Shown piece by piece: positions 37,701 through 46,600 of a stretch of DNA of 64,000 nucleotides. The stretch is from Flavobacterium sp. 9 (GTDB taxonomy: Bacteria > Bacteroidota > Bacteroidia > Flavobacteriales > Flavobacteriaceae), in assembly GCF_002754195.1 (NCBI RefSeq), contig NZ_PEEU01000001.1:1488001-1552000 (forward strand), written 5' to 3'. The position numbers and the translations under genes are program-made. The notes below the pieces were generated by a model. It saw only the letters and a program-made list of their open reading frames with translations, searched no databases and had not been told where the DNA came from. How positions within the stretch are numbered: the stretch's first letter is position 1; each line of letters starts with the position of its first letter.

Positions 37701-37914
37701 GCGTTAAAAGCCCATAAGGATCATTACTAAAATTTGGATCATTGGTTTTATTATAAACTTGATCTTTTGTTTGTTTTGCGACTGGTTCTTCAAGTTCCGT
37801 TTTCGCATTACCCGTTTTTTTGTTTGGTAAAGGTGACTGCGCCATTCCCACGGAACAGGCAAAGAGACCCAGTAAAACAAACAAATACTTGGTTTTGAAG
37901 TAAATTTGGTTCAT
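31783..37914 (-). CDS. Secreted M4 (thermolysin-like) metalloprotease with T9SS sorting domain
   Basis: This 2043-residue secreted protein begins with a signal peptide (about 1-25, ending MAQS). An FTP/PepSY propeptide covers about 120-300 and the M4 catalytic domain about 315-650, with HELTH at 450-454 and MNESFSD with Glu474 as third zinc ligand; HFNSGITNYWF supplies the late His. CARDB/Ig-like and MAM-like jellyroll domains fill the middle. The C-terminus carries the type IX secretion tail FRVFPNPAVDNVNIFL with LSGLTPGIYVL and a basic end. It is several times longer than thermolysin and should be cell-surface or secreted. Confidence 0.93.
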   Translation of the reverse strand: MNQIYFKTKYLFVLLGLFACSVGMAQSPLPNKKTGNAKTELEEPVAKQTKDQVYNKTNDPNFSNDPYGLLTQKEEKRTGKELSEAESKAVLKQSQQSEKLFTQKVTNTTAKTNAQDSVSTKVRSFAKSSALTAKNIFEVKKGEFDLAATDKMQLKSISDNNGRTVATYQQLHNSVPVEGAIYKVRENKTKIDAFGSTAKKLTVSSNYKINAATALENALRTVNAKQYIWESKKLGAALNKNISTKPQGELVYVGPNFAAELKDYYLAWKFDIYATNPQSSQTIYVDANTGKVILTINLSRDSSFTGQSIGKGKSRYSGEVEFNTKQYADGFRLEALQGKYNVPIYTWNMNHADQAADEVITEFIDEDNIWNELHNKNNDEVALDIHWGMQRTIDYYEEKFNRNSVDNKGMQIIGLAHLGTNVENASWTGGWAQFGDGYDTPYVGLGITAHELTHAVTQFSAGLIYRGESGAMNESFSDIFGISVELYVGKDKKEDIWMLGNELYTHGSMRSMSNPKAAGQPDTYGGVNWVNPLATSYDNGGVHFNSGITNYWFYLLNEGGQGVNDLKNSYDVKAIGLAKAEKIAYITLTEYLSPSSNFSDMRQATLMATEDLYGLSSEEYKQVTNAWYAIGVGAPYLDKQIAIVSVEKPAITCASLKGDEPFYVTIKNTGTTVIKASTLNYKLRLMTPGFGGRLNSIYTNDGTINLTKDLAVGEETILKVQDNIPYVVSPTTLNYVEVKFDFEPIAAFGGQNGISFVTNFLNPPAAKDFDLKVAGLNLPAYSGATLSASHSLAVTISNLGCQDIPAGSQLKIGYQDKTSGNQTIWKDITLDTALKGKSEITIPFGTNIDLSETGLHTYEAFVTYSEDLVTTNNSTINAVYSGVVNQFPYNQNFEGTPGGWYSESLSTNQKFIWQPSAYSFRDTNSKYLWATTQLGTTDRMALNADFTLESPVFDFTNVAFPYLEFDIISLFHNGYDGLILEYSEDNQNWKKVTGIDYPTSLHLDDEGTLKGPWFTGINNDFKKKPFGVRLNDLAGKKVAIRFRVVTDDYNDGFLGAFLDNIHVDNAPYDLVLAEAKVDAGSCIIDNSKAKITTKIINNFATTSEQVNVTVKILDNANNEVFSKTDKVTLAFAKFRDTITYSIPDINLKNIGENTITVSVFPDDVTKDVRPDDNSYTLKYDNWNNEDLKVSVLPYTMDFEDATKYKGWRTSENENSSGWRHGTIKELSSPGFFLTEHTQFMASNDDQCNCDASNDMLISPVFDLTNYKEAHLSFDGFADVKRLSDGYVKVSTDGGATWNTVFKVPYVNNWIEYHVDLSAYAGKPCVVVAFQHDDNGLFADGFAVDNIKLKETADYLMLSNLSVAQTVYEDAPSHEFLVTAKNNSYGDIEKVNIEYQISKNGVAVGEPVVLERKGEILEYQGLVYRINGIPQLAAGNYEISVKLFADGQSRELAESIKGTFEVIAKTPNLDTETFSTLTEGSLFGTKGFVSGQSDRDFAWKAVAKPDNKYLSIPVKDHTGDSAAKMLYHPLENGSNYGELIFPMNKLAENATAVEFYYAMESNTNNFFAVDVKTIGGEWTEVWRATKQGNYVDKEWQKATANLNKYAGKSVMLRFRHSLGQGYSYMVVDDLKVINQPVYDISMQILSPKDICGGTDFKVKLTNQGQLAIAANAVQLNLEYVNTLETISESVETAIPVGESIEYIFKKQPKLDLSGDSHVFNISAKLENNPIQQNNEIKNYIYQEVTSDFKIFDNSSIHGYAGKTLYIDALTNFNAKKLGVASYKWSTGEVSHGIEIDKAGDYTVTVVLRNGCTLTEKITATFDTFESDLESGAICGPEVVLNPGNYKSYEWFDGSTEPTYTTKESGDYFVTVYNENGIGKTLSTTISILENNIVPEIQVVGEKKLTASVDAASYQWFLNDRPIPNATQKSIIAIWEGSYSLQITNDNGCNRISTPFDSKGMLLGKITNAFRVFPNPAVDNVNIFLAEKIEGATEIKMYAMDGKAVWNKTYTSVPSTINLSGLTPGIYVLECVVKDKKYTAKVIKK

Positions 37915-38009
37915 TCGTTTTAAATTTAAAAATTAATATATAGTGTGCTTAGTTAATAGCAATACACTTCTTTGATTCATAGCAAAACCAGAAAAGTGTT
38001 TTCTAAAAA

Positions 38010-38147
38010 TCAATTCGGTTTTTGATCTTTAGGATTTTCCTTTGTTATTTTTTCCAGTATTTTCAACAGGGTTTCTTTTTTTGTTTTCGTTTCCTCTAAA
38101 AGCTGCTCTAAGCTTTTAGTAGGAACATCTTTCTTCTTCCGATTCAT
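38010..38147 (-). CDS. Small basic protein, 45 residues
   Basis: A short ORF starts at ATG 38145-38147 and ends at TGA 38010-38012. The product is lysine/glutamate-rich and helical (KSLEQLLEETKTKKETLLKI), with no signal peptide. It looks like a real micro-protein because the heptad-like Leu pattern is regular and the upstream A-rich stretch fits Bacteroidota start sites. The function is unknown; a regulator or coiled-coil partner is a guess. Confidence 0.5.
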   Translation of the reverse strand: MNRKKKDVPTKSLEQLLEETKTKKETLLKILEKITKENPKDQKPN

Positions 38148-38283
38148 TATAATTTATTTACTCCCGACCAGATAACTAATCGATGTTGTAAATGTAGAAT
38201 GGACGTTTTTGTTTTGGAAAAAAAGGACTATAGCAAAAACACTCTCAGGCAGAAAAGCTCCACCCAAAAAGCACTCAAAAAAA

Positions 38284-38323
38284 AATAAACCAAACTAAAT
38301 CAGATCATTAGTTTGGTTTATTA
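38284..38323. terminator. Terminator after the TPR regulator gene
   Basis: Stem AATAAACCAAACTA / TAGTTTGGTTTATT with an 11-nt loop. Confidence 0.75.
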
Positions 38324-38340
38324 CTTTACAATTAATTAAC

Positions 38341-39951
38341 TTAAATTGTATTTAGATAGGTAGAAAGATTTACTTTTTCATTTGTCAAATCGAACTTTTT
38401 ACGGAGTCTGGTTCGGGCATTTTCAATTGCTTTAAAGGATTGTCCTGTAATTTGAGAAATTTCTTTTGTAGTTAAATCCAAATATAAAAGGGCACATAAT
38501 CTTCGATCTTTTGGAGTAAGAGAAGGATAATCCTCTGATAATTTGTCGAAAAAAGACTGATGAACCTGCTCAAAACTTATTTCAAATTCTTGCCAGATAT
38601 CTGTATTCAAATTCTTTTCCAAACGCTTTAAAACTATATCAATAGCTTGCTGCATTTCTTTATTGACCGTTTTGAGTTTTATACTTTTAAGATCCGTCAG
38701 AATTTCATTAATAGTATCTGTACGATGTATTTCGGCCATCGCTTTTCCTATCAAAACCTTATTTTTAGCATCAAGATTTTGGTTTAATGCCTGCATTTTG
38801 GTTTTTAATTTCTCTTTTTCAAGCTGACTTTTAATATTCTTGTTTCGGTATTTTATCAGGAAAATAATTAAAATCAATATTCCTACAATCAATATCAATC
38901 CAATTACATAATATTTAAATCGCTTCTTTTCTTCGTTAATTGTTTTTATTTGAGCCCGCACTTTATAATCTTGCTCTAATTTTATTTTTTCCAGGTTTAC
39001 TAACTTTTCTTCGACATGAATACTGTCATTTATTGTATTATACTTCTGGAAATAAAAGACTGCATTTTTATAATCTTCTTTACTGATATAAACTTCATAA
39101 AGCATTTTATTCAGGTTTAAACCCGAAAGACTATATTCATTATCTTTAGATAATTCCAATGCTTTTTTTGCATTGACAATTACGGCATCATAATTTTTTT
39201 CTTTTAATTTATAATTAGAATAAGATTCATAAACAAAAGCTTGTATTAAATGATCAACCGGGTCTTTTGCCAAAGAAAATGCCTGATCAAAATAATAATC
39301 CGCATTTTTCTTGTCGTTTTTCAAAACATAAGCCCGAGCTATATTGGTAGAAACATAGACTTTTAAAACATCATCTTTTATGGTTTTATTTATTAAATAT
39401 GCTTTGTGAAAGTAGTACAAAGACGAATCTACATTTACATCTAAATATGTAGTTCCTATATTATTTAAAACTTTGACAATCTTAACCGAATCATTTTTTG
39501 ACTTTTGATAGCGATATACTTTTAAGAAATATTTTAGTGCTTTATCTTTATCTTTTCCTTGTCCGTAAATAATTGCGAGATTGTTTTCCAGTTTAGATGC
39601 TTCCTCAAGATTGCCGGTGTTTTTGTAAATATCGTAGGCTTTTAGATAATATTGCAAAGCAACATCCAATACTTCTTTTGAAGAATACATTTTTCCTGCC
39701 GTAATATAAATATTAGCCAAAGTATCTTCTGAAACCTGTGAATTTTTGGCTTCGGTTTCGGCTAATTCGATGTATTTTATGGCTCTGTCCCAATCCGTTT
39801 TTTTCAATCGCAATGCAATTGTACGGCACAGTTCTGCTTTTTTCTGATGATCGTTAATACTATTTAAATTATCAATCAGCTCTTTTGTCGACTGGGAATG
39901 TAAACTAAAAGAAAGAATAAGAAACAATAAGAAAAATAATCGTGACATCAT
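38341..39951 (-). CDS. TPR-repeat membrane regulator with LuxR-type HTH
   Basis: With the ATG at 39951 (MMSRLFFLLF) the protein has about 536 residues: a signal peptide, 5-6 TPR repeats (about 40-320), one membrane helix (YYVIGLILIVGILILIIFLI), a coiled-coil, and a C-terminal HTH (LTPKDRRLCALLYLDLTTKEI then the recognition helix). The HTH motif is LuxR/GerE-like. Such proteins are periplasmic sensors with cytoplasmic DNA-binding tails in Bacteroidota. No ligand or target is known. It lies upstream of no obvious operon partner. Confidence 0.8.
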   Translation of the reverse strand: MMSRLFFLLFLILSFSLHSQSTKELIDNLNSINDHQKKAELCRTIALRLKKTDWDRAIKYIELAETEAKNSQVSEDTLANIYITAGKMYSSKEVLDVALQYYLKAYDIYKNTGNLEEASKLENNLAIIYGQGKDKDKALKYFLKVYRYQKSKNDSVKIVKVLNNIGTTYLDVNVDSSLYYFHKAYLINKTIKDDVLKVYVSTNIARAYVLKNDKKNADYYFDQAFSLAKDPVDHLIQAFVYESYSNYKLKEKNYDAVIVNAKKALELSKDNEYSLSGLNLNKMLYEVYISKEDYKNAVFYFQKYNTINDSIHVEEKLVNLEKIKLEQDYKVRAQIKTINEEKKRFKYYVIGLILIVGILILIIFLIKYRNKNIKSQLEKEKLKTKMQALNQNLDAKNKVLIGKAMAEIHRTDTINEILTDLKSIKLKTVNKEMQQAIDIVLKRLEKNLNTDIWQEFEISFEQVHQSFFDKLSEDYPSLTPKDRRLCALLYLDLTTKEISQITGQSFKAIENARTRLRKKFDLTNEKVNLSTYLNTI

Positions 39952-39993
39952 ATTTAAAAATTCAATAAAGAATTTCAAATTTAAAGAAAACAA

Positions 39994-40386
39994 ACAAGAT
40001 TAGTCTGTTAAAATGTTGGATAAAGTCTTTGAAAATCTTACTATTTTTAAAGTAAATATATTTTTAAGATTTGCAGTAATATAATTGAGCTTTATTACTG
40101 ATAACCAATCGTTTATTTACAGCTCTCTAGATAGTAAATTGCTTTTTTTAATCTTTTGCGCCAATTAATATTTGTATTTTTCTTTTCCGATTTAGCATTC
40201 ACATTTAACCAAAAGAGTATTTTTAACCTCGTAAAATTCCTATAATATAAAAATAAAGTTTTTAATCTTATACGAAAAATACCATTATTTTAATTTAATC
40301 TTAAAAAAGAAAGAATTTAATTTGTGAGAAAATTAAGTACATTAAATAACTTTTTAACATTACCACTAATTAAAATTTGAATTTTT
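39994..40386. other. Non-coding AT-rich spacer
   Basis: A 393-bp divergent spacer between the TPR regulator and the LRR lipoprotein. I see only short stop-rich ORFs and no convincing RNA gene or promoter box; it probably carries promoters for both flanking genes. Confidence 0.4.
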
Positions 40387-41361
40387 ATGAGAAAATTACT
40401 TCTTATTGCGCTAGCGCTTAACTTCGTAGCTTGTTCTACAGACAACAATGAATCTGCTTCTAATGCTTCGGCTCAAGTGACAAAAACTGCCTTTAACGCG
40501 AATCCAACTCCAGAAGATTACAAACTTTCAAAAGACCCTAATTATCTTCGAGATGAAAAAGCTATATCTGAATTAAAAAAAGGTTCTGCTACAGGAAAAA
40601 CTGCAGCAGTTTGGGTTAATACCTATGTTCCGGATCCTAATTTTAGATTAGCATTAATTAATGCTGGCGCAGGACAGGAAGATGCCGTAGCTGGTGATAA
40701 TTACATCAATATTGATAAATCACGTGTAGGATTATATGTAGCTGGGGCAAATATTACTGATGCAACTGGTATACAAGCTTTTACTTCGCTACAGCAATTA
40801 CTTATAAACGGAAACCAATTGACTTCTTTAAACGTTTCTGCAATTACTAGCTTAAGCTGGTTAGAATGTCAAAATAATAAATTAACAACTTTGAACCTTT
40901 CATCAAACGTTAATCTTACTCAAATCTGGTGTCATAGTAACCAACTTAATAGTTTAACAATTCCTTCTAATGTTGCAGGTCTTTGGGGACTTTGGTGTTA
41001 TGGCAATCAATTAACTACTTTGAATCTTAATGGAAACACTAAGCTTACAAGTTTATTCATTCAATCTAATCAATTGACTGCATTGAATCTGTCTCCATTA
41101 ACTCTTTTAGAAAAAACAAACGTTTCGTCAAACAAATGGACTGGTTTAAATTTTGACTCAAATTCTAAATTAACTGCTCTTTGGTGTTTTGGTAATACAT
41201 TATTGACTGATTTAAGCATCAAAAACAATAATAATTTTGCTATAACTCTTCAAGATTTTACTCAAAACACAAAACGTCCTAAAATACATGTTGATGCTGC
41301 TTTTCTACCTCAGGCATATACTTTATGGCCTGCTAGTGGAGGATCTGTTTATCAATTGTAA
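40387..41361 (+). CDS. Leucine-rich-repeat lipoprotein
   Basis: This 324-residue lipoprotein (lipobox FVAC, Cys16) has a linker and then a leucine-rich-repeat domain from about residue 130 to 290, with units of about 21 residues such as LQQLLINGNQLTSLNVS, LECQNNKLTTLNLS and LWCYGNQLTTLNL. The repeats resemble internalin/BspA-like LRRs. No sorting tail is seen, so it is anchored by lipid. It is probably a surface adhesion or protein-binding factor. Confidence 0.85.
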   Translation: MRKLLLIALALNFVACSTDNNESASNASAQVTKTAFNANPTPEDYKLSKDPNYLRDEKAISELKKGSATGKTAAVWVNTYVPDPNFRLALINAGAGQEDAVAGDNYINIDKSRVGLYVAGANITDATGIQAFTSLQQLLINGNQLTSLNVSAITSLSWLECQNNKLTTLNLSSNVNLTQIWCHSNQLNSLTIPSNVAGLWGLWCYGNQLTTLNLNGNTKLTSLFIQSNQLTALNLSPLTLLEKTNVSSNKWTGLNFDSNSKLTALWCFGNTLLTDLSIKNNNNFAITLQDFTQNTKRPKIHVDAAFLPQAYTLWPASGGSVYQL

Positions 41362-41384
41362 TAACAAAAAACTCTTCCATAATG

Positions 41385-41424
41385 AAGTGCCCCAAAAAGT
41401 TAGAAACTATTTGGGGCACTTTAT
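41385..41424. terminator. Terminator after the LRR lipoprotein gene
   Basis: Stem AAGTGCCCCAAA / TTTGGGGCACTT with a T-rich tail, between convergent genes. Confidence 0.8.
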
Positions 41425-41457
41425 TATATATATATGCTTTTTGCAAAATTTAATAAC

Positions 41458-42528
41458 TTATTTTTTATCGATTTTTACCCATTCGTTATAAGTTCCTTCA
41501 CCTCCAACTCCTCTGATAAAATATTTTTCTCCGTCTTTTTTTATTCGGTAATTAGGTTTTGATTGCTTACAACGATCATCATTTTCGTTGTAATACAATT
41601 CTAAAATACCCTCTTTTTCAACTCCTCTATAATTTCCTTCGCATAAAAAATCTCCCCTAAAAGCTTCTGACTTTAATACAATTCCGTTTGTTGTAATCGT
41701 AAAATAATAAGTGGTACTTCCTGTACCTTCGTTAGTTAATTCGCCTTTCGTGCTTACTTCAAATTCGCCTTGAAATTTTTCTGCGATTGGTGTGCTAAGT
41801 TTTGCTTTATCATTTAGCTGATTCAATAAATTATAAATTTCCGGATCATTAGCTTTAGCATAACTTAAGGCTGAAGTTTCTTCTAAATCGACTTGATTTA
41901 CATCGGCACCTTTTTCTAATAATAGTTTAACTGCTTCTTTATTTTTACTCTTTACAGCTTCTATTATAGGAATAGAAGCCATTTCAGTTGCTGGATTATA
42001 ATTTCCTTTTATGTTAGCATTATGATTAATTAATGCTTCAACAATATGAAAATTAGAAAATTGACAGGCCAGCGAAAGTGGTGAAAGACCCGATTCTGTA
42101 TAGGTACTATTTACATTTGCTTTATTTTCTAAAAGTAAATCAACTATTTTTTCATGTTGATTTTCTATTGCAACATAAAGAGCATCATATTGATAATCTT
42201 CATCTTCTTCACCTAATTTTATATCGGCTTTTTTTGAAATAAGCTTTTTTACAAAATCATATCTGTCAAATTTGCAGCAATATCCTAATATTGTATAGGA
42301 ATTGGATCCGTCAAATTTGTAAAAAGCATCTATATTTTTAGTTGTATCTATATAATGAACAAAATCTGTTTGGTTTAATTCGATCGCTTTTTTGATATAA
42401 TTTTGATCTTGATTTTCTTTAGCAGATTGAGTTGAAGACGTTTTAATTACATTTTCATTTTCTGATTTTTTACAACTCAAGAATATAATTTGTAATAATA
42501 GCAGACAGACTAATTTTGATTTTTGCAT
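41458..42528 (-). CDS. Ankyrin-repeat lipoprotein, immunity-like candidate
   Basis: This 356-residue lipoprotein (lipobox FLSC, Cys19) has four to five ankyrin repeats (about 75-230: ALYVAIENQHEKIVDLLLENKANVN, SPLSLACQFSNFHIVEALINHNANI and so on). A separate C-terminal beta-rich domain (about 245-356) includes DFLCEGNYRGVEKEGILELYYNENDDRC and KYFIRGVGGEG. It is the third gene of the minus-strand group behind the tail-associated cell-wall hydrolase. Ankyrin lipoproteins often accompany toxins as immunity proteins, but this is inference. Confidence 0.75.
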   Translation of the reverse strand: MQKSKLVCLLLLQIIFLSCKKSENENVIKTSSTQSAKENQDQNYIKKAIELNQTDFVHYIDTTKNIDAFYKFDGSNSYTILGYCCKFDRYDFVKKLISKKADIKLGEEDEDYQYDALYVAIENQHEKIVDLLLENKANVNSTYTESGLSPLSLACQFSNFHIVEALINHNANIKGNYNPATEMASIPIIEAVKSKNKEAVKLLLEKGADVNQVDLEETSALSYAKANDPEIYNLLNQLNDKAKLSTPIAEKFQGEFEVSTKGELTNEGTGSTTYYFTITTNGIVLKSEAFRGDFLCEGNYRGVEKEGILELYYNENDDRCKQSKPNYRIKKDGEKYFIRGVGGEGTYNEWVKIDKK

Positions 42529-42595
42529 TTTTTAATATTAAGGATGAATGGGGTTACATTTTTGTAAACTTTTTTTACTGATCAAATGCATAAAA

Positions 42596-43639
42596 TTAAT
42601 TCGAAATCGAAGCAAACATCGCAACTTCATTTAAAACTATGTAATATTCTCCTGCTAAACTCGAACCTTCATTTTCTAACACATTGATTTTTGCAAAATA
42701 TTTTTTTTGTCCATCCTTTTCAATCATTTTAATTTCTCTCAGATAATTAAACGAAATATAATTCTTATTATATGCAATAGGTTTATAAGTGTTTATTTCA
42801 TACAGCTTTATAGAAACATCCTTATTAATCTGGGATTTGTCTTGTTCAATGATTAAATTTTGACTCTTAAAATCAAAATTAGTTAATGGTTTTACAAAAT
42901 TTTCATAATTACCTTTTGCATAACAAACATCTAGATTAAATAAATTTTGTGCAAAATATAATTCATAAACTACATCATCATAATTACTAGATAAAACTGG
43001 CTTATTTTCTTTAATTGTATAGTTTGTTTTTGAATTGTAACAATCTAAAAAACTCTCCTTTTTATTTGGATCTATTATCTCTGAAGAATAAAAATTATCT
43101 TTATTTATATATTTATAAACTGTAGAATATTTTAATTTCTTAAGGTCATTCTGTATCTCTTTTACATTCTTATCGGTCCTATAATACAAAATTTGCTGTA
43201 CCATTGTTATCTGGTTATTGTTAAACAAAAAATGGATTGTATCATATGGTGTTGGAAAATTAATAGTTCTAATTTTATCTGAACCTAATAAACAATAACA
43301 ATCTTTTGCAAAATAACTTTTTTTATAAATTTCGGGTGAAATTATTTCAACATCTTTTTTTGATATATAAGCATCCTTTCCTTTAAAATTAATTTTTATG
43401 AAAGTTTGATTTTTATGAAAGTTAATCGTATTTGCTTTTTCGGCGTACTTTAGTTTCCCTATCTTTTCTAAGGTTAAAGTATCTTTATCATAAATATTGG
43501 CTCCATCAATGTTAGCTACTAAACCAATACTATCCGGTTTAGTAGCTCCCATTTTTTCAATAGGTAATGAATTATTATTTTCTTTGCAAGAAATAATTAT
43601 AGAAGAAAGCAAAATGAGCTTAACAAAATTCTTTAGCAT
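42596..43639 (-). CDS. Lipoprotein directly downstream of the cell-wall hydrolase, immunity candidate
   Basis: From the ATG at 43639 (MLKNFVKLIL) the protein has 347 residues with a lipobox (IISC, Cys18). I do not recognise its family. It has an SH3-like beginning (IDGANIYDKDTLTLEKIGKL) and is otherwise mixed alpha/beta. The gene follows the hydrolase gene by 42 nt on the same strand. An envelope lipoprotein encoded just behind a peptidoglycan hydrolase is the usual position of an immunity protein, but it could also be an unrelated lipoprotein. Confidence 0.65.
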   Translation of the reverse strand: MLKNFVKLILLSSIIISCKENNNSLPIEKMGATKPDSIGLVANIDGANIYDKDTLTLEKIGKLKYAEKANTINFHKNQTFIKINFKGKDAYISKKDVEIISPEIYKKSYFAKDCYCLLGSDKIRTINFPTPYDTIHFLFNNNQITMVQQILYYRTDKNVKEIQNDLKKLKYSTVYKYINKDNFYSSEIIDPNKKESFLDCYNSKTNYTIKENKPVLSSNYDDVVYELYFAQNLFNLDVCYAKGNYENFVKPLTNFDFKSQNLIIEQDKSQINKDVSIKLYEINTYKPIAYNKNYISFNYLREIKMIEKDGQKKYFAKINVLENEGSSLAGEYYIVLNEVAMFASISN

Positions 43640-43681
43640 AAATATTTTTTTACGAAAATAAGATATTTTATTCATTTCCTT

Positions 43682-46600
43682 CTATTTCACTTCAACATGA
43701 AAATGATTATGATGTTCTTTTTTAACTTTGTCATTAAGTTTATTCCAGACTAACAATGCTCCATAACTTAAAGCTTTTAATCTAAATTCTTCTATTAATT
43801 TATCTGAGACTTTCGGATTTGCCACTGCTTCATCTCCAATTCCTTGACCTATATCTAATCCATTTATCTCAGAAACATCAAATGCTTTCCCAAAATAATG
43901 TCTACTATTTCTAGAATGATCTGCTCCACTAATTTCAGATACTTTAAATGTATAATCTTTACTTAATTGATACATAATATATAGTAGTTCAGATAAAATT
44001 TCTATCTCACCACCTGGTGCCCTTTTATAATTACTCCTTTTTGCATTCTTACCAAGAGATGTATCAGTTATGTTATCCTGAGCCATTGCTTTATCCATTT
44101 TATTTGAAACATGAGAATCTCCAAAAGTTACTCTTCCTCCCTTTATTATTTTTTCTGCCAGAACTTGATTAAGTTTTCTACCTTCATTGATATCAATAGC
44201 ATATCTTAATCCTTTATTCTCCATTTCTCTGTATCTGGCCAACAATTCTCCAGATTGAATTATACTATCATTATCCCCTTTGTTAAATCCATCATTCTTG
44301 ATGTCCATTGCAGCATTATCTCTATAATTCGGATTTACTTTTCCTTTATTTTTATCTTCTTCTGTTAAAAATTTTTTATAGATATTGACATTATCTCCTT
44401 TTCCTGCAGCACTTGGCGCAAATATAATCATGTAAACATCTTCTGGTCTCCTAACCTTTTTATAGTTATTGAATAACATAAAATATGTTTTAACATAATC
44501 TAACTGATCTTCGGGAGATAATAATGCTAATTTTTGTTTATAATCATTAATTTCTTTTAGGGTAATAGTTGCAATCGATTTTTCGTTTTCCGGAATTCCT
44601 CTTTCATTTAAAATAAGCGATCGAACTGCTTTAAATGTAAATTGAGCTAAACCAATAGCGTTTCCTTTTACTAAATCCGGATTATCTCTATGTTCTTCTT
44701 TAGAAACAGCAACATATCCATTTTTTGTTAATCTTATTAATGAACTACTGAATGTTTCAGCGGTTTCGACAGACATAGCAATCATTAAAGCGTTTGCCAT
44801 TTCATACTTTTTATCTTCTCCCCACAAATCTCCACAAATTTTAACAACTTTTTGCCTAAATTTAACACTTACTTTTCCTCCCCAAATCATACCCAAGCCA
44901 GTAGCATCTATTTTTCCTGTGTTACCTGTAGTTAGTTTTGCACTAGTTCCCACAATCATATTGATCAATTTATCAGTCAAGTGTTTAGTAGAATACCCTT
45001 CAATTCCCACATAATACTTATTTACTGTTCCGTTTTTTGCCCCTTTAGCGGGCATTATAATAAAACTAACAATAGCATCACCTTCTGAATTTACTTTTGC
45101 CGCGTGTCTAAAAGCTGGTTTTTCGCTCACTTTATGGGCAGTTAATACAATTTCCTTTCCAACCATATTTTGTGTTTTGGCAACTATGGTTACAGTGGTA
45201 CCTTCCTTACTAAACGGAATTTTATCCTCCGCTTTTACACGATTACCGTCATACATGAAATAAGCATCGGTTATTTTTGCACTCGTCGTAACATTTAATG
45301 AAGTTTCTTTATAAGCGTTGGCATTTACCTTAAATAAATAAGGCACATTTCCGTTTTGTAATCCTTCGAGTTCAAATCTAATTTTGGCAGTTTTTCCATT
45401 TTTAAGTCCAAAATGTTTCTGCAAATTGGCATCAAATTTTAAGATTTTATTGATTTCACCTTCACTATTGGTTGTAGTATCATTATAATAATTAACTTCT
45501 TTACTGTCATTTAAATAGAATTTAATTCTTACAAGCTGATTAAGGTATCCTGGAATACTTGCCTTGATATGATTGATTTCTCCGGCAAAACCAGATGTTT
45601 TCTTTTTGTTGCCGTCATTATAGGTCCAATAAGCTTCGGTTACTTCCGGATGTTTTACAAATATTTTTTTGCTTGATGTTGATTTAGATCTTTGTTTAAC
45701 ATTACTATAAGCTTCAATTGTAAATTCACCTTCTATTTTAGGAATTGAAAAGGTAAAAGATTCTCCTTTAACCAGATATTGCTTTCCTGCATCATTGCTT
45801 TCTAATTGCAATGGCAAACGATCTGGAACGTATATTAGACCATTTTTATCATAAACCAGCCATTTCACGTTTTGTTTTTCCTGTGGTGTAACTGGCTCAA
45901 TCATAAATTTTTGAGCTTTAAATATGACCTTTTGATCTGTTTTACTCCATAAATAAATATCTTTTTCGGCCTTGTTATCTGTTATCTCGATGCTATTAAT
46001 AAAGTTTTTGATTGTCTTAATACTGTATTTTTGATTTAAAGTATATTGATCTTTACTCACAACTTTAATACTGTACTCTCCTATATTTGGCATAGCTAGC
46101 TTAACAATACCTGTCGAATCCAATTCTTGTTCGTCTGAAACTGTGGTTACTTTATCTGCATTTGTATAAGCAATCTGGTAATAAAGTTTTAGCGGATTCA
46201 ATGTTTTTACTTCAGGATTTTTTAATCCTACTTTAAACAACTGTTCTTCTGCAAAAGGTCTTACAAAAGTGGTTTTAATAGTTCCCGGAGGTACGATTGT
46301 AATTTCCTGAGCGATTATTTCTACTTCTACAAAAGCTGCTAATTTTAGATTTTTCTTATTCTTACTATTTGATCCAGGATTTCCACCATAAGCTTCGACC
46401 TTGTATTTTCCTGGAGCATCAAAATTATAACTAAACGAAGTTCCTTCGTTTATAAAATCAATTCCTTTGTCATTTTTCTTTTGGCTATTATAAACAATCC
46501 AATTGATATCTTTCTTTTCAAACTTAATATCGTTTACTAAAAGCTCATCAAGAATGAAATCCAAACTTTCTCCAACGATAAATTTAGTCGCGTCAGTATT

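Noticed and set aside
40013-40084. 23-codon ORF in the spacer before the LRR lipoprotein gene
   Set aside because: Too short, no start context and ordinary AT-rich sequence.
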